A stretch of 37,842 bases of DNA from JBHJGO01 sp050331715 (GTDB lineage Bacteria > Cyanobacteriota > Cyanobacteriia > Cyanobacteriales > Microcoleaceae): contig JBHJGO010000005.1 in the NCBI GenBank assembly GCA_050331715.1, positions 1-37,842 on the forward strand, written 5' to 3'. A model generated the notes under the pieces. The model saw only the letters and a program-made list of their open reading frames with translations. It ran no database searches and was not told the DNA's origin. Shown piece by piece: positions 7,315 through 15,968 of this stretch. Positions within the stretch are counted from its first letter, which is position 1; the number at the start of each line of letters is the position of its first letter. The translations under genes and the position numbers were made by a program.

Positions 7315-8355
7315 ATGAATCCAAAGTTTGTCTTCGGAGTGGACAAATTTATCAGTAAACCTATAGAAAGGTCATGGGCCTCAAGACGTAGTCAAGTTGC
7401 TCTCACGGGTCTGCTACTTGCGGCTTGTTTAATTGGATGTAGTCCCCAAACCCCTTCAGATTCAACACCCCAGACCAGCACGGACAGCGCTACGCTTGAA
7501 ACCCAAGCCAATGAGGAGGGTAGAAAAGTCGTTCTCACAACTTTTACTGTCTTGGCTGACATAGCCCAGAACGTTGCAGGCGATAAGCTAGATGTCCAGT
7601 CCATTACTCGGATTGGGGCAGAGATTCACGGCTACGAACCCACCCCTAGCGACATTACCAAAGCCCAAGACGCCGATTTGATCCTCTATAACGGGATGAA
7701 TCTAGAGCGCTGGTTTGAACAATTTTTAGGCAATCTTGAGGATGTGCCCTCGGCACTTCTAACTGAAGGAATTGAACCTATTCCAATTGCAGCGGGGCCA
7801 TATATCGACAAGCCCAACCCCCATGCCTGGATGTCTCCTAAGAATGCCCTGATCTATGTGGAAAATATCCGCAAAGCCTTCGTTGAACTCGATCCTGACA
7901 ATGCTGAGATCTACAACACCAACGCCGCAGCCTACAGCGAGAAATTAAAAGCGATTGATGAGCAGCTTTCGTCTGACTTGGCCCAGGTGCCGGATGCTCA
8001 GCGCTATCTTGTCAGTTGCGAAGGGGCATTTTCCTATCTGGCCCGCGACTACGGCCTGCAGGAGATCTACATGTGGCCGATTAATGCGGAACAGCAGTTT
8101 ACCCCTAAGCAGGTGCAGAGTGTGATTGAACAGGTTGAGACCAATGATGTGCCGACGATCTTCTGCGAAAGTACTGTCAGTGATGAGGGACAAAAGGAAG
8201 TGGCTAAAGCAACGGGTGCTCGATTTGGCGGGAACCTCTACGTAGATTCCCTCTCAACTGAAGAGGGGCCAGTTCCCACCTTTCTAGACCTACTGGAATA
8301 CGATGCTCGCATCCTGTCTAATGGCTTATTGGCAGGGGCCAAGGGAGGTGAATAG
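7315..8355 (+). CDS. mntC: Manganese ABC transporter substrate-binding lipoprotein MntC
   Basis: 346 residues, cluster A-I (ZnuA/MntC) binding lipoprotein that captures Mn2+ outside the plasma membrane. A long basic N-terminus leads to the hydrophobic stretch LTGLLLAACLIGC with the lipid-attachment Cys at residue 42. The predicted metal ligands are His105 (EIHGYEP), His170 (NPHAWMS), Glu236 (SCEGAFSYL) and Asp311 (YVDSLS). All four, and the cysteines 235 and 284, are shifted by exactly 16 residues from the known Synechocystis MntC ligands and disulfide. That match argues for manganese rather than zinc specificity. It is the first gene of the mntC-mntA-mntB operon, with a tandem repeat upstream that may be the manganese-sensing regulator's site. 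Confidence 0.92.
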   Translation: MNPKFVFGVDKFISKPIERSWASRRSQVALTGLLLAACLIGCSPQTPSDSTPQTSTDSATLETQANEEGRKVVLTTFTVLADIAQNVAGDKLDVQSITRIGAEIHGYEPTPSDITKAQDADLILYNGMNLERWFEQFLGNLEDVPSALLTEGIEPIPIAAGPYIDKPNPHAWMSPKNALIYVENIRKAFVELDPDNAEIYNTNAAAYSEKLKAIDEQLSSDLAQVPDAQRYLVSCEGAFSYLARDYGLQEIYMWPINAEQQFTPKQVQSVIEQVETNDVPTIFCESTVSDEGQKEVAKATGARFGGNLYVDSLSTEEGPVPTFLDLLEYDARILSNGLLAGAKGGE

Positions 8356-8449
8356 AAGGATTGAGAGCCAGATGTTACAGCCAACCCATATTGGATCCCA
8401 CCTCTGGGGTAATGACAAGTAGACTTTATTTTTGCTAACTATTATTTAT

Positions 8450-9247
8450 ATGAATTCAGATCATCCTATGCGAACTGGAACCCACCTCGATATTTCGGTT
8501 GACAATATCAGCGTTACCTACAGCAACGCTCGGCTGGCCCTCTACAATACAACCTGTGTTGTCGAGCCAGGTTCCATCACGGCTCTAGTAGGGCCGAACG
8601 GTAGTGGCAAATCGACCCTGTTCAAATCGATCATGGGATTTTTGCAACCGAGTCAGGGGCGAGTCCGGATTGGCGGTCTGCCCGTGAAAAATGCCCAAAA
8701 GCGTCAGTGGATGGCCTACGTACCCCAATCTGATGAGGTGGATTGGCACTTTCCAGTCAGTGTTTTTGATGTAGTGATGATGGGTCGCTATGGCTACATG
8801 AATCTGCTGCGAATTCCAGGGGCCAGAGATCGACGCCTGGTGATGGAGAGTTTGGAGCGAGTCGGCATGACTGAGTTTCGCCATCGGCAAATTGGGGATC
8901 TTTCGGGGGGCCAAAGGAAACGGGCCTTTTTAGCGCGGGCCTTAGCCCAGGAAGGGAAGGTGATTTTGCTGGATGAACCGTTTACCGGAGTTGATGTGAA
9001 AACGGAGAAGCGGATGATTGATCTGCTGTTGCAACTCAGGGATGAAGAACACACCATTCTGATCTCGACCCACGATCTGGCGTCGATTTCTACCTTTTGC
9101 GATCGCACCATTCTGCTAAATCGCACAGTACTGACGACTGGAAAGACAGAAGAAATCCTGACGCCTGAGAATTTGTCCATGACCTTCGGTGGTCTACCTG
9201 TCATGCCTCTGTCCCAACCTGCTAACCACGAGATGGATATCCCATGA
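8450..9247 (+). CDS. mntA: Manganese ABC transporter ATP-binding protein MntA
   Basis: About 265 residues, the cytoplasmic ATPase that drives the Mn2+ transporter. Walker A is GPNGSGKST, followed by the Q-loop (YVPQSDEVDW), the ABC signature LSGGQRKR, Walker B VILLDEPFTGVD and the H-loop STHD. Start choice is uncertain: the frame is open from a TTG at 8432, ATG codons lie at 8450 and 8468, and none has a clear ribosome-binding site. 8450 is used here; homology begins near HLDISVDNISVTY, after both ATGs. The gap to mntC is 94 bp. Its stop overlaps the mntB start (ATGA), so the two are translationally coupled. Confidence 0.9.
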   Translation: MNSDHPMRTGTHLDISVDNISVTYSNARLALYNTTCVVEPGSITALVGPNGSGKSTLFKSIMGFLQPSQGRVRIGGLPVKNAQKRQWMAYVPQSDEVDWHFPVSVFDVVMMGRYGYMNLLRIPGARDRRLVMESLERVGMTEFRHRQIGDLSGGQRKRAFLARALAQEGKVILLDEPFTGVDVKTEKRMIDLLLQLRDEEHTILISTHDLASISTFCDRTILLNRTVLTTGKTEEILTPENLSMTFGGLPVMPLSQPANHEMDIP

Positions 9248-10137
9248 TCTCAACTGCTGCAATTCCCATTTGGAGCTGGATCGTCGAACCGCTTCAATAT
9301 GGCTTTTTGGTAAAAGCGATTTGGGTGAGTGCCTTTGTCGGTCTAATCTGCGCCCTGCTTTCCTGTTACATCACACTCAAGGGATGGTCACTGATGGGGG
9401 ATGCCATTTCCCATGCTGTTGTTCCGGGTGTCGTGGTGGCCTATGCCCTGAATATTCCCTTTGCCATTGGAGCATTTTTATTCGGGTTTGGGGCTACGGT
9501 GGCAATTGGTTATATCAAGTCTCAAACTCGATTGAAAGAGGACGCAGTTATCGGAGTGGTATTTACCGGGTTCTTTGCTCTGGGCTTGGTTTTAGTAACA
9601 AAAATTCCGAGCAATATCAATCTGTTTCATATTTTATTCGGCAACGTTTTAGGAATTTCCGAGAGCGACATTATCCAGACTTTGATTGCAGGGACAATTA
9701 CTCTGGTGGTGATCGCAGTGCGGCGAAAAGATTTACTCCTCTTCTGCTTTGACCCGAATCAGGCTAAGGCAATTGGTCTGAACACCCAGGTGATGTATTA
9801 CACTTTGCTCTCAATTCTGGCCCTGACTATCGTTGCAGCCTTACAAACTGCCGGGATCATCATGGTGATTTCAATGTTGGTGACTCCGGGTTCGACGGCC
9901 TATCTGCTCACGGATCGGTTTGATCGGATGTTAGCCATTTCTGTTGCAACCAGTGTATTTTCCTGTGTCATGGGCACTTACCTCAGCTATCACTTGGATG
10001 TTTCCACAGGAGGTGCGATTGTCGTAGTGCTAACGCTGTTATTTGTCATGGCCATGATTTTTGCACCCAAGTATGGTTTGATCGCCCAAAGAATTAAGCG
10101 GCATTCTAGCCAGATGTTGGAAGAGAATATTACGTGA
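9244..10137 (+). CDS. mntB: Manganese ABC transporter permease MntB
   Basis: 297 residues with about eight hydrophobic segments, an ABC-3 family (ZnuB/MntB) inner-membrane permease that forms the Mn2+ channel with MntA and receives metal from MntC. Family-like stretches are LSCYITLKGWSLMGDAISHA, GVVFTGFFALGLVL and TAGIIMVISMLVTPGSTAYL. The first ATG overlaps the mntA stop by 4 bp, which fixes the start. It is the last gene of the operon. The gene facing it is on the opposite strand, 62 bp away. Confidence 0.92.
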   Translation: MISTAAIPIWSWIVEPLQYGFLVKAIWVSAFVGLICALLSCYITLKGWSLMGDAISHAVVPGVVVAYALNIPFAIGAFLFGFGATVAIGYIKSQTRLKEDAVIGVVFTGFFALGLVLVTKIPSNINLFHILFGNVLGISESDIIQTLIAGTITLVVIAVRRKDLLLFCFDPNQAKAIGLNTQVMYYTLLSILALTIVAALQTAGIIMVISMLVTPGSTAYLLTDRFDRMLAISVATSVFSCVMGTYLSYHLDVSTGGAIVVVLTLLFVMAMIFAPKYGLIAQRIKRHSSQMLEENIT

Positions 10138-10152
10138 CAAACCTCAGTAGTT

Positions 10153-10169
10153 CCCCAAGCTGCATGGGG
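10153..10169. terminator. Weak hairpin between mntB and the proA-like gene
   Basis: CCCCA (10153-10157) and TGGGG (10165-10169) form a 5-bp stem with a 7-nt loop in the short gap between two convergent genes. It may serve both, but the stem is short and T-tracts are lacking. Confidence 0.3.
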
Positions 10170-10199
10170 TTCGTGTTGAAATCAGAGATAGCCCAGGAA

Positions 10200-11465
10200 T
10201 TAAAGTTGAAAATTGCCCTGAACAATCGACTTGAGGCTGGTGAGGCTTTCCAGACCGATTAAACCTCGGCGATAGCCAGCTTGATTTGACATCCCCAGAA
10301 AAATGGCATCTCCCCGATTTTGATGGCGGGAGAATTTGGGTGAGGAATTGATAAAACTGAAGGCACTATTCATGTCCAGGGCAAACTGGCGGCTCTCGGA
10401 ATAGGACTCTGTTGCCAGACAGTTTGCATGACCATTGCTATACTGATTCATCCAGGCAATTCCCTCTTCCAAGTTATTCACAAACCGAAAGGCAATTGTC
10501 CTATTGAGATAGGGTTTTGACCACTCCACTGGATCTGCCAGATTTAACTCTGGAAATGCCTCAACCAGGGTTTGGTCACCCCTCAGATCAAATCCCTCTT
10601 CCTTCAAGCTGTTCCACAGTCGGGTCAAAAAGCTACTCTTCTGCTGTGGATCAATCAAGACCTTCTCAATTGCATTCACGGGGTCAGGGGTTCCTGTATG
10701 ACTTTCTAGAATCATCCAGCGCACCAGATCAACCGTCGCTGTCGCTGACCAGTAGAGATAACAATTTCCCATGGCCGAGCGTAGAACAGGAACCGTTGCC
10801 TGCTTGACAACCTGTTGTACCAGATGAGGTCGTCCGTAGGGAATAATCAGGTCAAGATACCGTTCCTGGACTACTAAGTTGGGCAACAGCACCTCCAACT
10901 CTGGCGGCAGAAGTTCAACGCATCCCAGAGGCATTCCAGCGTCCTCCAGGGCATTCTGGATCACCTCAATGATCGCCTGACTGGAGTGTAGCGATTCGTT
11001 ACTACTCAACAGTAATAAACTATTGGCTGTCTTCAAGCAAAGCCCTGCCGCAATTACTGCCAATTCAGGAAAGGCTTCATACACCAGCGCTACAACCCCA
11101 AGGGGAACTAACTGGTAATACGTCTGTCGTTGCTCAAGTTGATAGGGTGTTCCTACCACACGACCAATGGGATTGGGTAACTCCCCCAACCGTTTCAGGA
11201 TTTGAACGGTACTATCTATCCGCTCTGGAGTTAGCTTGAGCCAATGACTGATCAACTCAGACACCCCGAGTTCTCGACTCGCTTCTAAGTCCAGCGTATT
11301 CGCTTCTAGGATTTCATTACGCTGTTGCTGGATTGCAGTTGCCATAGTCTGTAGTGCGCGACTACGCGCACTGCCAGATGTTTTCGAGAGGGCAAAGCTG
11401 GCAGACTGGGCTCGACGTAGCGAGTCTATCAAGGTCTGGGAAACATTGGAGTCGTAAATTAGCAT
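10200..11465 (-). CDS. ProA-like protein (gamma-glutamyl phosphate reductase family) lacking the catalytic cysteine
   Basis: 421 residues, full length for ProA, which reduces gamma-glutamyl phosphate with NADPH in proline synthesis. Family features are clear: IQQQRNEILEANTLDLE, PLGVVALVYEAFPELAV, AGLCLKTANSLLLLSS and DRVIP-like LDLIIPYGRPHLV. However, the catalytic block, normally PxxCNAxET, reads PDPVNAIEK, so the nucleophilic Cys is Val263. The GG of the usual IPRGG motif is also altered (IPYGR). The protein is therefore unlikely to be an active reductase and may have a regulatory or other role. It is separated by 2 bp from the upstream zinc-ribbon membrane protein gene and the two form an operon. 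Annotating it as proA on similarity alone would be misleading. Confidence 0.85.
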   Translation of the reverse strand: MLIYDSNVSQTLIDSLRRAQSASFALSKTSGSARSRALQTMATAIQQQRNEILEANTLDLEASRELGVSELISHWLKLTPERIDSTVQILKRLGELPNPIGRVVGTPYQLEQRQTYYQLVPLGVVALVYEAFPELAVIAAGLCLKTANSLLLLSSNESLHSSQAIIEVIQNALEDAGMPLGCVELLPPELEVLLPNLVVQERYLDLIIPYGRPHLVQQVVKQATVPVLRSAMGNCYLYWSATATVDLVRWMILESHTGTPDPVNAIEKVLIDPQQKSSFLTRLWNSLKEEGFDLRGDQTLVEAFPELNLADPVEWSKPYLNRTIAFRFVNNLEEGIAWMNQYSNGHANCLATESYSESRQFALDMNSAFSFINSSPKFSRHQNRGDAIFLGMSNQAGYRRGLIGLESLTSLKSIVQGNFQL

Positions 11466-11467
11466 TA

Positions 11468-11872
11468 CTAGCGTCTATAGGCAAGCCAAACCATCAAAGC
11501 GGGCAACATCGCTAGCAAAACAGCAACCACAGCTAACATGACGTGATTAGGATGCTTGTCCAGCAAAACATACACCAACCAGAGTACTGAGAGCAACAGT
11601 AACAATCCCAGAACCAGAGGCAAATAGTGCGCTCTAAGGCCAGTGCTGGCGCGACGCCATTGATGCCCTGTCCAGCGCCAAACCTGTTTGTAGGGATAAT
11701 GGGTAGACAGTTGTTCCAAACAGTAACCGGCTTCGTCAACTACGAAAATTTGCTGGCAGCGATTACAGCCAAACGCCTCCGTGAGGGTAATCGGAATCAG
11801 CTCCCCTCGCCTGCGGCAAGGGCAAGGATACTGTCGACTCAAATCAATTTTCTGAATTTTTTGAGAGGGCAC
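11468..11872 (-). CDS. Small zinc-ribbon membrane protein, conserved unknown
   Basis: 134 residues. The N-terminal half contains CPC (Cys17, Cys19) and CNRC (Cys36, Cys39), which look like a rubredoxin-like zinc ribbon. The C-terminal half has two hydrophobic helices (about residues 84-104 and 111-131) and a short basic tail. The protein should sit in the membrane with its metal-binding part in the cytoplasm. It starts the operon with the Cys-less proA-like gene 2 bp downstream, which suggests the two products act together. No function is known to me. Confidence 0.7.
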   Translation of the reverse strand: MPSQKIQKIDLSRQYPCPCRRRGELIPITLTEAFGCNRCQQIFVVDEAGYCLEQLSTHYPYKQVWRWTGHQWRRASTGLRAHYLPLVLGLLLLLSVLWLVYVLLDKHPNHVMLAVVAVLLAMLPALMVWLAYRR

Positions 11873-12261
11873 GGGTTTTACCAGAACCGTAGGGGACTTT
11901 GATTACAACCTGGATCGAAAAATGTGAGCGGTCACTTGAGTATAAAAACACATAAACATTCTAATGCATCATTCTGGTGGATCGACTGAAGTTAAAGTTG
12001 TGAATCATCTCATTGAACTAAAGATTCCCGCAGTTCTGAGGTGTCAGCGCATCAATATGCTCCAACGTAAGGCCGATTGGAAGGATTGAAATGTATGGAT
12101 GTATACACAACAGCATAATCATCAAACAAGATGTGACCAAGATTGTTTACTTCCTTCAAACTCTTAGAGTAAACTGATACATCAAGGTAGGTTGAGCTAG
12201 TCCTGCGGCTAGCTAGCGCCTAGAAATTGCTGAGGACACCCAGATAATTTAAAGAGGCAAC
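11873..12261. other. Intergenic region before the CapA-family gene
   Basis: These 389 bp lie between two divergent genes and must contain both promoters. GCTAG and CTAGC copies near 12196-12215 form a small inverted repeat. No gene or RNA was recognised. Confidence 0.4.
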
Positions 12262-14298
12262 ATGGTGTATGCGGAGGCCATAGATCAGCCATCATGGATG
12301 TTGAGACTGGCTCAGACTGGTGATTTTCGAGCGATCAGTTACCTAATCAATAGCTACCTTCGACCCCAAGGGATTCATGCCCGCGTCGCCGCTAACCAAC
12401 GGGGATGTCTTCACGTTTTGGTAGAGTTTCAGCAGGAACCGATTGCTGAGCGCATTGTTCGATTTATTTGCCATTTACTCTGGAATATCAATTCCCCTAC
12501 TGTTGAGGGAGTTCGAGTCGTGGGTCGCTTCACGGGTCAGCCCGACGTTCTCTGGAAACGTTCAGTCCGGATCGGCCAGAGCCGAGTAACCACACCACCC
12601 GCTACATCTCTGTCTCATCGAATTCGCCAGAGCCTACACCACTATCGCAGCCATCTGAGCCGGTTGCAGTTCAAGACCCTACGAGCCTTTTTGATGCTCG
12701 GTTCAGCAGTTGCTTCCTTTATCGTGGGCTGCTGGGTCAGCTACGCTGAAGTTGCGATTCATCATAGTCGGGTTCCGACCACTGCTCCCCAGGCAATTGT
12801 TACCTCCGCTCCACCTTCAAAGCGCTCTGACACGGTGCAGGCAGCGCTGGAAACGGTTCCCGTGATTCAACACACCGCCATTCAGAAACCCCAAGACCCT
12901 TCTGTAACCCTGGTTTTTGGGGGTGATGTTGCCCTGTCTGATGCCTTCGAGGAAACGGTGGGGGAAGATTATGAATGGGCCTTTGAGCAGTTGGAGGAAT
13001 ACCGCGAGGCAGATCTGGCCATGGTTAATCTGGAAAATCCTCTCACCCGTTCTACCCTGCGCCGACCCAACAAGCAGTTCAACTTTAAGGCTGATCCAGA
13101 GGCTGTTCAAGTTCTACAAGAAGGTGGGATTGACATCGTAAACCTGGCTAACAATCACGCCATGGATTACAAGGAGTCTGGCCTGGCGGAAACGTTGAAA
13201 ACCCTGAACAAAGCTGACATCCATGCTGTGGGCGCAGGTCGAGATTTAAAGCAAGCTCGGCGACCTGAAATTATTGAAGTCAAGGGTCAGCGAATTGCCT
13301 ACTTTGGGTACTACGACGATGCAGATGCCTACACTGCTAGAACAAATCTGTCAGGAACCAATCCTATCCGAGAAGAATGGATTACCGAGGATATCCAGGC
13401 GATTCGGGATCAGGTGGACTGGATTGTTGTGAATTTCCATTGGGGGGTAGAGTTGGCGGAATATCCCAGCGATTGGCAGATTGATTTGGCCCGATTTACG
13501 ATTGATCAGGGAGCAGATGTCATCATCGGCCATCATCCCCATGTGTTGCAGGGGGCAGAGGTCTACAGGGGTCGCCCAATTGTTTATTCCCTTGGAAACT
13601 TCATCTTTGGTGGAAATAGTCGCAGCAACTATGATACGGCGGTATTGAAAGTCGCGCTGCGGGACAATCGCCAGATGAAGGTTGAGTTTCTGCCGATTGA
13701 GGTTAAGCAGTATCAGGCAAAGGTAGCCCAAGGACAAACAGGCAGTAAGATCCTACGGCAAATTGAGAAATTGTCCTTGATCTTTGAGCGTCCAATGTCA
13801 ACGACAGTAGTGCTGGACGGTTCCCAGAGAACGACACCAGTGAGGGTTGCGACCGCTCAACCCACCCTGACTGAGCCGACACTGCCTCAGATTCCACAGG
13901 CGGAACAGCCTGAGACTGGTCAGGAGAGTGCAGCAGACCTGCAATCAGCGGAAAATGAATCCCAAGGTGCATCGGCTCCGTCCTCTCAACTTCATGCGAC
14001 TAGTCCAGCAGCTCGGAAACCAATCCCAGCTCCATCACCAATTTCTGAGGCAGAAGCACTGAAGCCCTATATCCAAGAGCCATTCGTTGTCGATCCGTTC
14101 ATCCTATTGCCTCAACTTCAGACACAGCCAAAGTCACCTGCTAAAGGTTACGATGGTGATGTCGAGGCCTCATTTTCCCAATCTTTTCCTACCCTTCGTT
14201 GGAGAACGCAGGGTTCTCAGCGCGAAGGTAACCGGACAGGGAACTTGGATCGGCATCTTGTAGAGAAGGTAAAACTTCCTTTTCAGACCTACCCATAG
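12262..14298 (+). CDS. Membrane-anchored CapA/PgsA-family protein with extra N-terminal domain
   Basis: 678 residues in three parts. Residues 1-105 are a cytoplasmic domain of unknown function (SYLINSYLRPQGIHARV and following). A transmembrane helix lies at about 141-160. Residues about 212-510 are a CapA-type metallophosphatase-like domain with GGDV (220-223), NLENP (256-260), NNHAMDY (297-303), HWG (393-395), GHHPHV (423-428) and SLGNFIF (443-449). The C-terminal 170 residues are low-complexity, rich in Pro, Gln and Ser. CapA/PgsA proteins help make or export poly-gamma-glutamate capsules, but no pgsB or pgsC homologue is nearby. A role in the cell envelope is inferred. The gene appears monocistronic. 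Confidence 0.82.
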   Translation: MVYAEAIDQPSWMLRLAQTGDFRAISYLINSYLRPQGIHARVAANQRGCLHVLVEFQQEPIAERIVRFICHLLWNINSPTVEGVRVVGRFTGQPDVLWKRSVRIGQSRVTTPPATSLSHRIRQSLHHYRSHLSRLQFKTLRAFLMLGSAVASFIVGCWVSYAEVAIHHSRVPTTAPQAIVTSAPPSKRSDTVQAALETVPVIQHTAIQKPQDPSVTLVFGGDVALSDAFEETVGEDYEWAFEQLEEYREADLAMVNLENPLTRSTLRRPNKQFNFKADPEAVQVLQEGGIDIVNLANNHAMDYKESGLAETLKTLNKADIHAVGAGRDLKQARRPEIIEVKGQRIAYFGYYDDADAYTARTNLSGTNPIREEWITEDIQAIRDQVDWIVVNFHWGVELAEYPSDWQIDLARFTIDQGADVIIGHHPHVLQGAEVYRGRPIVYSLGNFIFGGNSRSNYDTAVLKVALRDNRQMKVEFLPIEVKQYQAKVAQGQTGSKILRQIEKLSLIFERPMSTTVVLDGSQRTTPVRVATAQPTLTEPTLPQIPQAEQPETGQESAADLQSAENESQGASAPSSQLHATSPAARKPIPAPSPISEAEALKPYIQEPFVVDPFILLPQLQTQPKSPAKGYDGDVEASFSQSFPTLRWRTQGSQREGNRTGNLDRHLVEKVKLPFQTYP

Positions 14299-14356
14299 CG
14301 GGTCTTTATCATTGCTCTCCTCGCTGACTCACTCAGAACGTATAACTTAAACGATT

Positions 14357-15250
14357 GTGTTCTCGATTACGCTTGACTCCGAGCGGCAGTATCCAACCCA
14401 CTGTCTGCTTGATGAGTCGTATCCATCAATTCTGGAAATTGTTCCTGAGCGGGGCGGTATGGTTACGCGCTGGCAGGTTCAGGGCAAGGAGGTGCTCTAT
14501 CTGGATGCAGAACGGTTTGCTAATCCGCATCAAACGGTGCGGGGCGGTATTCCAATTCTGTTTCCCATTTGTGGGGGTTTACATCAGAATTGCTATCAAT
14601 ACCAAGGTCAACAGTATACGCTGAAGCAGCATGGCATCGCGCGGGATCTCCCGTGGACAGTGGTTCAGAAACAGACCACTGAGCGAGCTGCAATCACCCT
14701 ACAGCTCACCAGTAATGCCCAAACCCTGGCATTCTATCCCTTTGAATTTAAGCTGGAGTTCACCTACACACTGAAAGGCAATCATCTCGAAATCCTGCAA
14801 CGCTGTACCCATTTAGCAGGAGTAGACACCACGCCGGAGACCCGCATGCCATTTGCAATGGGGCTACATCCGTATTTTCTGGCTCCAGACAAGGAACAAC
14901 TCCACTTTGAGATTCCAGCCCTGCAATATTTCGAGCAGCAGCGCGGCGATCGCCATGACTTTACTGGTTCTTTCGATTCGAAGTTGGAAGAGATTGATGT
15001 GATCTTTCCCTATCCCCTGACTGGATTGGCAACAATAGCGACGGATCGGAGCCGCAATCTGCGGATTGTCATGAGTTATAGCTGTCATTACGCAAATCTA
15101 GTGTTCTGGATGGTAAAGGGCAAGGAGTACTATTGTTTGGAACCATGGACAGCACCGCGAAATGCGTTGAATACTGGAAAATTACTCACCTACCTCAAGC
15201 CGGGGGAGAGCTGTGAGATGGCTGTGAATTTGATTGCAATGACGCTCTAG
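14357..15250 (+). CDS. Aldose 1-epimerase family protein (galactose mutarotase-like)
   Basis: 297 residues. The beta-sandwich fold of the aldose 1-epimerase and glucose-6-phosphate 1-epimerase superfamily is recognised from VPERGGMVTRWQVQGKEVL, RGGIPILFPICGG, LKQHGIARDLPW, GLHPYF and the late Glu region YYCLEPWTAPRNALNTG. These enzymes interconvert the alpha and beta anomers of sugars or sugar phosphates; the substrate here is not known. The start is GTG at 14357, chosen because the reading MFSITLDSE matches the usual N-terminus and no ATG lies nearby in frame. A tRNA-Lys gene follows on the same strand. Confidence 0.83.
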   Translation: MFSITLDSERQYPTHCLLDESYPSILEIVPERGGMVTRWQVQGKEVLYLDAERFANPHQTVRGGIPILFPICGGLHQNCYQYQGQQYTLKQHGIARDLPWTVVQKQTTERAAITLQLTSNAQTLAFYPFEFKLEFTYTLKGNHLEILQRCTHLAGVDTTPETRMPFAMGLHPYFLAPDKEQLHFEIPALQYFEQQRGDRHDFTGSFDSKLEEIDVIFPYPLTGLATIATDRSRNLRIVMSYSCHYANLVFWMVKGKEYYCLEPWTAPRNALNTGKLLTYLKPGESCEMAVNLIAMTL

Positions 15251-15341
15251 CATCTTCCTACTTGAGAATAGGCTATCTGCTCTCCAGAACCTGGTTACTC
15301 TGAAATTGCTGTGCTAATATAAAAGGTATTGGCAAATTTTT

Positions 15342-15413
15342 GGGTCGCTAGCTCAGCGGTAGAGCACTCGGCTTTTAACCGATTGGTCCTGGGTTCGAAT
15401 CCCAGGCGACCCA
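15342..15413 (+). tRNA. tRNA-Lys (anticodon UUU)
   Basis: A complete 72-nt cloverleaf. The acceptor stem is GGGTCGC/GCGACCC, the D-stem GCTC/GAGC, the anticodon loop CTTTTAA with TTT at 15374-15376, and the T-arm CTGGG-TTCGAAT-CCCAG, with A as discriminator. CCA is only partly encoded. It decodes AAA and AAG. A TAATAT element at 15315-15320 may be the -10 of its promoter. Confidence 0.97.
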
Positions 15414-15558
15414 TTTAGTTCGAGCTTCCGGCAAAATTTGAGATTCATGCAAAGGTTAAGTCTGGGTTACTGCTTAAGGCGGAACAATTCCCCTAAAGTT
15501 GATGCCCTTAAGTCTTGAATAAAAGAGTCTGATCGAGAGCGCCCATCACCCCTCTACT

Positions 15559-15816
15559 TCATCCCCCACTAACAGGTGGAATTAGAACGACTTCGTCTCC
15601 GTTCTGTAGTTGAGTTTCCGGGGAAACAAAGTCAAAGTTCACACCAAATCGAGTTATGTCCCGCCACTGCTCTAACTGAGGATGTTCCTGTAGACAATGC
15701 TCAAGAATCTGAATCACTGGGGTGCCTGCTGGCAATTGCAACGTCAGTTCGGGTGAGCCATAGGCCTCCTGAAAGGCAGCAAACAACTTAACAACGACAG
15801 TAATGGAGTCTGACAT
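15559..15816 (-). CDS. MoaD/ThiS-family sulfur carrier protein
   Basis: 85 residues with the ubiquitin-like MoaD fold. It begins TVVVKLFAAFQEAYG and ends in the essential Gly-Gly (VVLIPPVSGG), the site of thiocarboxylation. Such proteins donate sulfur, as the small subunit of molybdopterin synthase (MoaD) or in other sulfur-transfer pathways. No moaE or other molybdenum cofactor gene is in view, so the pathway is open. The frame extends upstream to a TTG at 15825, but ATG at 15816 (MSDSITVV) is the better start. It appears to stand alone. Confidence 0.82.
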   Translation of the reverse strand: MSDSITVVVKLFAAFQEAYGSPELTLQLPAGTPVIQILEHCLQEHPQLEQWRDITRFGVNFDFVSPETQLQNGDEVVLIPPVSGG

Positions 15817-15968
15817 TAGCAACAAGTTCGCAGAATGATATCAAAGTGATGATCACAGTTTGTGAACACTATTGAAGATTGTCAAGGGTAGATTCTCTCC
15901 CCAAATCTAGAGTCAGTTTGTGAATCAGGCTCGCTAGACTAAAATAAATAATCCATTCAACAGCGCCT

